Below the pieces are notes generated by a model that did no database searches, was not told the origin of the DNA, and saw nothing but the letters and a program-made list of their open reading frames with translations. The position numbers and the translations under genes were made by a program. This document shows positions 54,486 through 61,680 of a stretch of 64,000 nucleotides of DNA, piece by piece. The DNA lies in NCBI RefSeq assembly GCF_000741215.1, contig NZ_JGYX01000002.1, positions 62,001-126,000 of the forward strand, in the 5' to 3' direction. This stretch comes from Bifidobacterium pullorum subsp. gallinarum. Its GTDB lineage: Bacteria; Actinomycetota; Actinomycetes; Actinomycetales; Bifidobacteriaceae. Numbering within the stretch: position 1 is the stretch's first letter; each line of letters opens with the position of its first letter.

Positions 54486-54572
54486 AGAGGTTCGCACTAC
54501 CTCGAGTTTTCAAATCCAAGGCCAAGGAAAAAGCCACTTCCGGATTCGAAGCCCGAGGTAGTGCGAACCTCT
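54486..54572. repeat. Palindromic element with 19-bp perfect ends (87 bp)
   Basis: AGAGGTTCGCACTACCTCG (54486-54504) is inverted perfectly at 54554-54572. Inside, TTCAAATCC (about 54509-54517) pairs with GGATTCGAA (54542-54550) with one mismatch, and a small GGC/GCC hairpin lies at the tip, so the whole can fold into one long hairpin. It lies between the hicA promoter region and the ychF stop. It may be a terminator, or a MITE-like or island-boundary element. I see no target-site duplication. Confidence 0.7.
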
Positions 54573-54579
54573 TCCGCAC

Positions 54580-55674
54580 TCACTTACTGACGTTGAACTT
54601 GAACTCCACGATGTCGCCGTCGCGCATGACGTAGTCCTTGCCCTCCAGGCGCATCTTGCCCTCCTCCTTGACCTTGGTGTAGGAGCCGTCCGCCGCCACG
54701 AAGTCGTCGTAGGAGATGACCTCGGCCTTGATGAAGCCCTTCTCGAAGTCGGTGTGGATCACGCCTGCGGCCTGCGGGGCGGTCCAGCCCTTGTGGATCT
54801 GCCAGGCGCGCACCTCCTTCTCGCCGGCGGTCAGGAAGGTCTGCAGGCCCAGGATGTCGAAGCCGACACGGGCCAGCTGGTCCAGGCCGGATTCCTTGAG
54901 CCCGGCGTCTTCAAGCATCTCGCGGGCGTCCGCCTCGTCCAGCTCGGTCAGTTCGGCCTCGAACTGCGCGTTGAGGAAGATCGACTTGGCCGGCGCCACG
55001 GAGGCGGCCAGTTTGGCCTTGAACTCCTCGTTGCCCAGCTCGTTGTCGTCCACGTTGAACACGTAGATGAACGGCTTGGCGGTCATCAGGTGCAGCTCGG
55101 CGATGTCGGCCTTGTCGATCCTGCCGTCCGCGGCCGCATGGTCGATGGTCTCGCCGGCCTCCAGGATCTCCTTGGCCTGCTTGACGGCCGCCACGTACTC
55201 CGGGCTGACCTTCTTGCCGCGCAGGTCCTTCTCCAGCTTCGGCAGCGCGTTCTCGATGGTCTGCATGTCGGCCAGGATGAGCTCGGTGTTGATCGTGTCG
55301 ATGTCGTCCGCCGGGTCCACGCGGCCGTTGACGTGCACGATGTCGTCGTCCTCGAACGCGCGCACGACCTCGCAGATCGCGTCGGCCTCGCGGATGTTGG
55401 CCAGGAACTGGTTGCCCAGGCCCTCGCCCTCGGACGCGCCCTTGACGATGCCGGCGATGTCCACGAACGTGACGGTGGCCGGCACGATCTTCTCGGTGTG
55501 CACGAGCTTGGCGAGCACCGGCAGACGGTCGTCCGGCAGCGGCACGATGCCGGTGTTCGGCTCGATGGTGGCGAACGGATAGTTCTCCGCCAGCACGTTG
55601 TTGCGGGTCAATGCGTTGAACAGTGTGGACTTGCCCACGTTCGGCAAGCCGACGATTCCAATGGTAAGAGACAT
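54580..55674 (-). CDS. ychF: Ribosome-binding ATPase YchF
   Basis: The 364-residue Obg-related P-loop protein has VGLPNVGKSTLFNALTRNN, FVDIAGIVKGASEGEGLGNQFLANIREADA, and a C-terminal TGS domain (FLTAGEKEVRAWQIHKGWTAPQAAGVIHTDFEKGFI). YchF prefers ATP and acts on ribosomes and oxidative-stress control. Length is normal. The start has TAGGCT 7 bases upstream, so the transcript may be leaderless although GGAGGGC is also present. Confidence 0.96.
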   Translation of the reverse strand: MSLTIGIVGLPNVGKSTLFNALTRNNVLAENYPFATIEPNTGIVPLPDDRLPVLAKLVHTEKIVPATVTFVDIAGIVKGASEGEGLGNQFLANIREADAICEVVRAFEDDDIVHVNGRVDPADDIDTINTELILADMQTIENALPKLEKDLRGKKVSPEYVAAVKQAKEILEAGETIDHAAADGRIDKADIAELHLMTAKPFIYVFNVDDNELGNEEFKAKLAASVAPAKSIFLNAQFEAELTELDEADAREMLEDAGLKESGLDQLARVGFDILGLQTFLTAGEKEVRAWQIHKGWTAPQAAGVIHTDFEKGFIKAEVISYDDFVAADGSYTKVKEEGKMRLEGKDYVMRDGDIVEFKFNVSK

Positions 55675-55690
55675 GCCCTCCAGCCTACCT

Positions 55691-56479
55691 TCAGCCCTGC
55701 ACGGCCTCGATGGCGCCGATGGCGGCCCCGCGGAACCCCGCGTGTTCGAGCGCGACCACGCCCTTGATGGTGGCGCCGCCCGGCGAGCACACGCCGTCCT
55801 TCAGCGCGGACGGGGTCATGCCCTCCTCGATGATCTGCGCGCCGGTGCCCTCCACCATCTTGGCGGCGAGCCGGTAGGCCGTGTCGCGCCTGAGCCCGTA
55901 TTTCACGCCGGCGTCGGCCAGGGCCTCGACGTAGACGGCGGTGAACGCGGGTGCGCAGCTGCTGACGATGCCCGCAACCGACATGTGTGCGGTGTCGACG
56001 GTTTCCAGCAACGCGATCGGCTCGAACAGGGAGCGGACCAGCGCCATCTGCTCGTATTCCAGCGTGTGCGATTGTTCGACGACGAGCACGCCGCTGCCCA
56101 CGCCGATCGGCAGGTTCGGCACGACCGACAGGTGGCTGGTGCCGGGGATGATGGCCTCCAGCTGGTCGTTCCACATGCCCCAGGCGATGGACAGGACGAT
56201 CTTGCCGTCCAGGGCGTCCGCCAGCGGGGTCATGACCTCGCCGACCAGGTTCGGTTTGACGGCGATCACGACGACATCCGACTCGGCGACGGTCTCCTCC
56301 GCGCTGGCGGCGGCGCGCGCGCCGAGCTGCGTGGTGTCGCGCATGAGACGGTCGCGGTCGATGTCGTAGGCCACGATGTTGCCGGCCCCGACCACGCCGC
56401 CGTTCACGAGGCCTCGGGCCACGCCCTGCCCCATATTGCCGTATCCGATGAATCCGACGGTCACATCCTGCAAAGGCAT
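55691..56479 (-). CDS. proC: Pyrroline-5-carboxylate reductase
   Basis: The 262-residue enzyme makes proline from pyrroline-5-carboxylate with NAD(P)H. Visible are the Rossmann start VGFIGYGNMGQGVARGLV, VVVIAVKPNLVGEV, and the C-terminal SPGGATIKGVVALEHAGFRGAAIGAIEA motif. AAAGGA precedes the ATG. It lies 16 bp upstream of ychF on the same strand, and next to a prolyl aminopeptidase, which also yields proline. Confidence 0.94.
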   Translation of the reverse strand: MPLQDVTVGFIGYGNMGQGVARGLVNGGVVGAGNIVAYDIDRDRLMRDTTQLGARAAASAEETVAESDVVVIAVKPNLVGEVMTPLADALDGKIVLSIAWGMWNDQLEAIIPGTSHLSVVPNLPIGVGSGVLVVEQSHTLEYEQMALVRSLFEPIALLETVDTAHMSVAGIVSSCAPAFTAVYVEALADAGVKYGLRRDTAYRLAAKMVEGTGAQIIEEGMTPSALKDGVCSPGGATIKGVVALEHAGFRGAAIGAIEAVQG

Positions 56480-56535
56480 CCTCTATATCCTTTCTCTTCA
56501 CGTCCCGCCTCGCCGCGGAGGCAAGGCGCGCCGGT

Positions 56536-57882
56536 TCAGAACAGTTCCTCCAAGTCGCCGCGGTTCAGCGCCTCCTCATACAGGTGGCGGAACACCACGG
56601 ACCCGTGCAGCCCATCGTGTTCGAACTCGTTGGTGACCCAGTACCGCGAGCGCCCGACCCGGCTCAGCGTATCCAGCTGGAGCCCCGAGTCCACGTACAT
56701 GTCGTCGAAGTACACGGCCGCCTGCAGCGGCACCTCGTTGCGGGCCAGCCGGTCGGCGTCGTAGATGCGTCCGAAGCGCGTGTCCTCCATCAGCACGTCC
56801 ATCGCGGCCCGGAACGGACGCAGCGCGGCCTGCTGTTCGTACATCCACGGGAACATCGCCTCGCCGGTGAACAGCATCGGCCGCCGGTCCCCCGCGAATT
56901 CGGGATGCCGGTCGCGCACGCGCTGCGCGGCCCAGCGGATCGGCTCGTCCAGCTCGCCGTTGGCGTAGATGAACTCCTGCAACGGCCAGTACAGCGGCCT
57001 CGATCCGGTGGCGGCCATCACCTTGCCCAGGAAATCGTCGCTCAACGGCGAGTCGGCGGACACGGACCCGTCACCGTCCAGGAACGCGTCGTCCATGATC
57101 CAGTGCACCCGTTCGAAGCTCGGCTTCATGCCGAAGTCGGAGCCCAGGGTCTGGAATCGTTCCACGGTAAGCCGGTCGCCGTTCGGCAGGCGCACATCCT
57201 GCGCCGCCAGCCGGTCGGCCACGGCGGCCACGCGCTCCACGTCCTGCGGGTAGCGGTCATAGTACTGGCGCGTCTTCACGGCCATGCGCGGGAAGGTGTG
57301 CTCGTAGACCTCCGTGGCGTCGGCGGGCACATGCGGGATGCCGCCGGTGGTGAAGCTGGCGATCACGCCCTCCGGGAACAGCGATAGATAGGTCAAGGTC
57401 AGGAATCCGCCGTAGCTCTGGCCCAGCGTGACCCACCGCGCGCCGGCGAATTCGGTGCGGCGCAGGTGTTCGAAATCGCGGATGATCGAATCGGCCAGGA
57501 ACCGCTTGAGATACGCGGCCTGCGCCTCGGGGCCGCCCGGGGCCAGCCGCGCCATCGTATGCGTTTCGATGCGATTGGAGCGCCCGGTGCCACGCTGGTC
57601 GGGCAACACCACCCGGAAGTGCTTGATCGCCTCCGCGATCCACCCATCGCTGGTGGGGTTGAGCAGGCGCGGGCCGGGGCCGCCGGGGCCGCCCTGCAGG
57701 AACACGAGCAGCGGCAGGTCGTCGTGTACGTGTTCGGGCGCGGTGACCACGCGGTAGAACAGGCTGATCGACTCGCCGTCGAACCCTTCGCCGGGCGTAT
57801 GGCCGGCCCAGTCGAGCGGCACGCGGATCGACCGGTCCTCGATATGCAGTCCGGGCACGTAGTACTGCGTCAGCAACGTCAT
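56536..57882 (-). CDS. pip: Prolyl aminopeptidase (proline iminopeptidase, S33 family)
   Basis: The 448-residue alpha/beta hydrolase has the oxyanion HGGPGGPG-like VFLQGGPGGPGPRLL, VLPDQRGTGRSNRIETHT, nucleophile Ser in VTLGQSYGGFLTLTYLS, and a long helical cap. The end has NEFEHDGLHGS with the catalytic His. It should release N-terminal proline from peptides. GGGAGAATCGG precedes the ATG. The proC gene follows on the same strand. Confidence 0.9.
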   Translation of the reverse strand: MTLLTQYYVPGLHIEDRSIRVPLDWAGHTPGEGFDGESISLFYRVVTAPEHVHDDLPLLVFLQGGPGGPGPRLLNPTSDGWIAEAIKHFRVVLPDQRGTGRSNRIETHTMARLAPGGPEAQAAYLKRFLADSIIRDFEHLRRTEFAGARWVTLGQSYGGFLTLTYLSLFPEGVIASFTTGGIPHVPADATEVYEHTFPRMAVKTRQYYDRYPQDVERVAAVADRLAAQDVRLPNGDRLTVERFQTLGSDFGMKPSFERVHWIMDDAFLDGDGSVSADSPLSDDFLGKVMAATGSRPLYWPLQEFIYANGELDEPIRWAAQRVRDRHPEFAGDRRPMLFTGEAMFPWMYEQQAALRPFRAAMDVLMEDTRFGRIYDADRLARNEVPLQAAVYFDDMYVDSGLQLDTLSRVGRSRYWVTNEFEHDGLHGSVVFRHLYEEALNRGDLEELF

Positions 57883-58093
57883 CGGTTCCGATTCTCCCTT
57901 TCTTCACGGTTCGGGCGGTTCCTTGGGCGGTTCCATGATATCCGAGACGCGCGAGCCGCACGGTCGCCGTGAGCGTATGCGGACACGTCGCGGCATGCCC
58001 GTCCGTCCTCATCCCGGCGTCCCTCGATTCCCGCGGTCCCTCATCCCCGAGCATGATGGCTGGCGGGCATCATCCCACGGTAGCCTTGAAGGC

Positions 58094-60832
58094 ATGAACA
58101 GGTTGGAACGGTTCTCCCAGTGGCGCGGGCGCAACGTGCTGCCGATTGACATCATCGGCACGCTGGCGATCGCGTTCTTTGCGGTCGGCGTCGCCGCCTC
58201 CACCGGGGACACGCCGGGCATCCTGTTCGCGCATGATGCAACGTCTCAGATCATATGGTCCCTGGTTTCGCTGGTTCCGGTCATGTTCCGCCGTTGGCGT
58301 CCGCAGGCGGCGGCGTTGTGCTACGCGGGTCTGGTGGCGCTGCATCTGATCTTCGGCCCGGCCATGCTGTACAGCGATTTCCTTGCGCTGGTCATGGTGT
58401 ATTCGGTGATCGTCTATGGCGATCCGCGCAATACCAAGGCGTTCATCGTGTTGGCCGCCGCGTTCGGCCTGTTCGCCACGATGGCGATCACCTGGTCGGT
58501 GGATGTGGGGCCGGCGTTCGGCCAGGTGTGGGTCGGCTACCGCCAGATGTATTACGGTGCGTGCAACACCGTCTATCAAGAAGGTCTTAACGGCGACTGC
58601 TCCTCCATACTGCTGTCCGAAGGCTTCCAGATGGGGCTGCTGGTGGCGGCGTGCCTGGTCGCCACCATCGTGCTCGCCTACTGGCAGCGCGCCCGGCAGG
58701 CGACGATCCGCATGCTGCGCGAACGCAACGAGGCAATTGCCGCGCGACAGGATGAGGAGCGCCGTATCGCCGCGTTGGCCGAGCGCGCGCGTATCGCCCG
58801 CGATATGCATGACGTGGTGGCGCATACGCTCTCGATCATCATCGTCCAATCCGATGGCGGCCGCTACGCCGGTGTCGGGAACCCCGCGGTGGCCCGCAGC
58901 ACGATGGAGACGATTCGTCGTGAATCGGAGCGCGCGTTGCACGATATGAAACGTCTGCTCGGCGTGTTCGGCGGCTCCTCGCATGCCGATTACGACGACA
59001 TCACCGCATTGGTGGACCAGGCGCGCGAGACCTCCCCTGGCACCGCGATCGTCCGCCGTACCGAAGGCACGGCCGCGCCGCAACGCTTGGGAGCACAGGC
59101 GAGTGTGGCCGTGTACCGCGTGGTGCAGGAGGCGTTGACCAACGTGCGCAAGTACGCGGGGCCGCGCCCCACGGTCCGCATCGACGAGCATTGGGACGAC
59201 GACGGGCTGTCCCTGACGATCGCGGACAACGGCCGTGGCGCCTCCTCCGGATTGGATGGGCATGCGCCCGGCTACGGGCTAATCGGCATGCGGGAGCGTG
59301 TGCAGGCCGTGGGCGGCACCGTCAGTGCGGGACCGGGCATCGGCGGAGGGTTCGTGGTGTCCGTCACCGTGCCGTACGCCGCTACGCAGGATGCCGTTCC
59401 CAAGGCCGCCGGCGATGCGACGGCGCGATCCGCCGGCATCGCCACGGCCCCCATTCAGACCGCGGCGTCGCCGTCGGCAGTGGCTCCCGGCACCGGTCCG
59501 GCAACGTCTCCCGACGGGCAGGACCGCACCGCCGCTCCGATCCCGGTAGGCGAGGCGAACATGCACGCGATCGGCGACACCGACGCGACCGACGCGACCT
59601 TCTCGCACGTTTCGGCCGGGTCGCACGTTTCGGCCGGGTCGGCCGATTCGGCCGGGTTGACCGGCACGACCGATTCGGCCGGGTTGACCGGCACGACCGA
59701 TTCGGCCGACCGCCCATCGTCCCCGCTGACCTTCCACATGCCGCGTCTGCCCCGGTTCGCGATGCCGTCGTTCCCGCTGCCGGAGCGCATCGTGCCTCCC
59801 TCGCTGCAGGAGATCGCCGGCAAGTTGCGTTCCAAGCCGATCGACCAGGCGGAGTCGGCGGGCGGCGAGCGGTTCAATTGGATCGAGCGACTCTCGCAAT
59901 GGAGCGAGCGCCATTATCTGATGATGGATGTCATCGGTACAGTGCTGCTGATTCTGATGGCCTCCTCCGATCTGTTCGTCCACGCGGATTTCGTCAGCAG
60001 CCCGCTGTCCAACCATGCACTGTATATGTTCATCAGCGTGATGGTGATCGGCCCGTTGGCCTTCCATCGGCGGTTCCCGGAGGGCACCGCGGCCTTTCTG
60101 GCGGTGTTCTGCGCCTTCGAGATGGTGTTCCTGCCCAGCGCGCCCTGGTGCAACATGTTGGTGCTGTATGCGCTGTATGCGGCATCGGCGTATGGCCGGC
60201 CACGCGCGTGGATATGGCTGACCGCGGCCTCGCTGATCGATTCCATCCTGTTCGGCGTCAAGGTATCGGCCAATATCATGGGATTCAACACCATTTATGA
60301 GCTGATGTTCGGCACGCCGCCGCTTCGGCTGACGTTGTACATCGCCGCCGGGATGATGACCGGGGGCGTGGTGTTCCTGTTGTGCTGCGCGGCGATCATC
60401 TATGGGCGCTGGACCCGTGCGCGCGGCGCGAACGTGCTGATCCTGCAGGCTCGCGAGGAGGCGCTCAGGGCCGAGGAGGCCAAGCAGCGCGTGCTGGCGG
60501 CGAATATGGAGCGCGACCGGATCAGCGCCAGCATCCAGGCTGAGGTCACGGCCACGCTGACCACGGTCATCGACCAGGCGGTGGACGGTTTGGCGATGCT
60601 GGACGATTGCGCGGCGCGCGGCGAGACGCCCGCTCCGGAGACGATCGCCGCCGCGTTCGAGGCGATCGGTTCGCGCGGACGCGACGCGCTGGCGCATATG
60701 CGACAGCTGCTGCGGGTGCTGCGCGAGACCGGCTTCAGCGACGAGCACCGGCCGGCAGCACAGGAGACGATGCGGCTGACCCCGGCCGCCTCGCTGGACG
60801 ACCAGCTGCGGGCCGCCACCGCCAAAGCATGA
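58094..60832 (+). CDS. Double histidine kinase: NarX/DesK-type kinase fused to a degenerate second kinase
   Basis: The 912-residue protein has two halves. First half: six helices (about 18-197), HisKA_3 with phospho-acceptor H239 in ERARIARDMHDVVAHTL, and an HATPase domain (YRVVQEALTNVRKYAG, IADNGRG, GYGLIGMRERVQAVGG) to about 430. A linker of about 170 residues contains 6- and 9-residue tandem repeats. Second half: RFNWIERLSQWSERHYLMMDVIGTV, a membrane domain (about 605-780), then ERDRISASIQAEVTATL in which H is replaced by Q815, and no HATPase domain. The halves share the WIE/RLERFSQW start, so an internal duplication is likely. A NarL-type regulator follows. The start has TAGCCT 7 bases upstream. 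Confidence 0.85.
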   Translation: MNRLERFSQWRGRNVLPIDIIGTLAIAFFAVGVAASTGDTPGILFAHDATSQIIWSLVSLVPVMFRRWRPQAAALCYAGLVALHLIFGPAMLYSDFLALVMVYSVIVYGDPRNTKAFIVLAAAFGLFATMAITWSVDVGPAFGQVWVGYRQMYYGACNTVYQEGLNGDCSSILLSEGFQMGLLVAACLVATIVLAYWQRARQATIRMLRERNEAIAARQDEERRIAALAERARIARDMHDVVAHTLSIIIVQSDGGRYAGVGNPAVARSTMETIRRESERALHDMKRLLGVFGGSSHADYDDITALVDQARETSPGTAIVRRTEGTAAPQRLGAQASVAVYRVVQEALTNVRKYAGPRPTVRIDEHWDDDGLSLTIADNGRGASSGLDGHAPGYGLIGMRERVQAVGGTVSAGPGIGGGFVVSVTVPYAATQDAVPKAAGDATARSAGIATAPIQTAASPSAVAPGTGPATSPDGQDRTAAPIPVGEANMHAIGDTDATDATFSHVSAGSHVSAGSADSAGLTGTTDSAGLTGTTDSADRPSSPLTFHMPRLPRFAMPSFPLPERIVPPSLQEIAGKLRSKPIDQAESAGGERFNWIERLSQWSERHYLMMDVIGTVLLILMASSDLFVHADFVSSPLSNHALYMFISVMVIGPLAFHRRFPEGTAAFLAVFCAFEMVFLPSAPWCNMLVLYALYAASAYGRPRAWIWLTAASLIDSILFGVKVSANIMGFNTIYELMFGTPPLRLTLYIAAGMMTGGVVFLLCCAAIIYGRWTRARGANVLILQAREEALRAEEAKQRVLAANMERDRISASIQAEVTATLTTVIDQAVDGLAMLDDCAARGETPAPETIAAAFEAIGSRGRDALAHMRQLLRVLRETGFSDEHRPAAQETMRLTPAASLDDQLRAATAKA
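59603..59708 (+). repeat. In-frame tandem repeats in the kinase linker
   Basis: An 18-bp unit TCGCACGTTTCGGCCGGG occurs twice (59603-59638), encoding SHVSAG. A 27-bp unit occurs twice and in part a third time (59645-59671, 59672-59698, 59699-59708), encoding DSAGLTGTT. All units keep the reading frame. Confidence 0.85.
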
Positions 60833-60917
60833 CGCCAAGGCAACACCACGGTGCGGCTTCGGGGGGCTATGGACAACATCGACCGCGACTGCCAGTCAGT
60901 TCGCTACAGTGGAAGGC

Positions 60918-61634
60918 ATGAATGCTATGCAACGGATTCGCGTGGTCATCGCCGACGACCAGGAGCTGGTGCGTGCCGGCTTCGCGATGGTGATCGGCTC
61001 CCAGCAGGATATGCAGGTGGTCGGGCAGGCGCGTGACGGCGCCGACGCCGTCCGGGTGGCCGAATCGCTGCACCCGGACGTGGTACTGATGGATGTGCGC
61101 ATGCCCGGCATGGACGGCATCGAGGCGACCCGTCGCATCACCGCGCTGGAATCCGAGGCCGCCGAGGGGACGCGGCCGACGCGCGTCATCATCCTGACGA
61201 CCTTCGACCTGGATGAGTACGTGATGGCGGCCATCAACGCGGGCGCCTCCGGCTTCCTGCTCAAGGACACCGAGCCGGAGACGCTGCTCAGCTCGATCCG
61301 CACCGTCTATCAGGGCAATGCCATCATCGCCCCCTCGGCCACCAAGCGTCTGATCGAGAAGATGATGGAGGACGGGTACACCAAGCCGCACCCTACGCCC
61401 GAGGCCGCCCCCGCCGCGCCGGTCTACACCGATCCGGAACTGGACGAGCTCACCGACCGCGAGCGCGAGGTGCTCATCGAGATCGCGCACGGCCTGAGCA
61501 ATCAGGAGATCGCCGACAAGCTGTTCATCAGCCTGCCGACCGTCAAGACGCATGTGGCCCACATCCTGGCCAAGATCAACGCCCGCGACCGCGTGCAGGC
61601 CGTGGTCTTCGCCTATGACAACCATCTGGTATAG
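60918..61634 (+). CDS. NarL/LuxR-type response regulator
   Basis: The 238-residue protein has a receiver domain (VVIADDQELVRAGFAMVI, phospho-Asp in DVVLMDVRMPGMDG, Lys in GFLLKDTEPE) and a LuxR-type helix-turn-helix (LTDREREVLIEIAHGLSNQEIADKLFISLPTVKTHVAHILAKI). It is the partner of the double kinase, 85 bp upstream. TACAGT (60905-60910) lies 7 bases before ATG 60918, suggesting a leaderless transcript; ATG 60927 is an alternative start with GGAAGG 10 bases upstream. Confidence 0.92.
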   Translation: MNAMQRIRVVIADDQELVRAGFAMVIGSQQDMQVVGQARDGADAVRVAESLHPDVVLMDVRMPGMDGIEATRRITALESEAAEGTRPTRVIILTTFDLDEYVMAAINAGASGFLLKDTEPETLLSSIRTVYQGNAIIAPSATKRLIEKMMEDGYTKPHPTPEAAPAAPVYTDPELDELTDREREVLIEIAHGLSNQEIADKLFISLPTVKTHVAHILAKINARDRVQAVVFAYDNHLV

Positions 61635-61636
61635 AA

Positions 61637-61666
61637 AATGACCTCCCTGCGATGAGGGAGGTCATT
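61637..61666. terminator. Bidirectional terminator after the NarL-type regulator
   Basis: AATGACCTCCCT (61637-61648) pairs perfectly with AGGGAGGTCATT (61655-61666), followed by CCTTTT. It lies between convergent genes. Confidence 0.8.
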
Positions 61667-61680
61667 CCTTTTAAAGAGGC

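Noticed and set aside
54486..54572. Integron attC site
   Set aside because: The long imperfect palindrome looks similar in size, but RYYYAAC/GTTRRRY core sites are missing and there is no integrase or cassette series.
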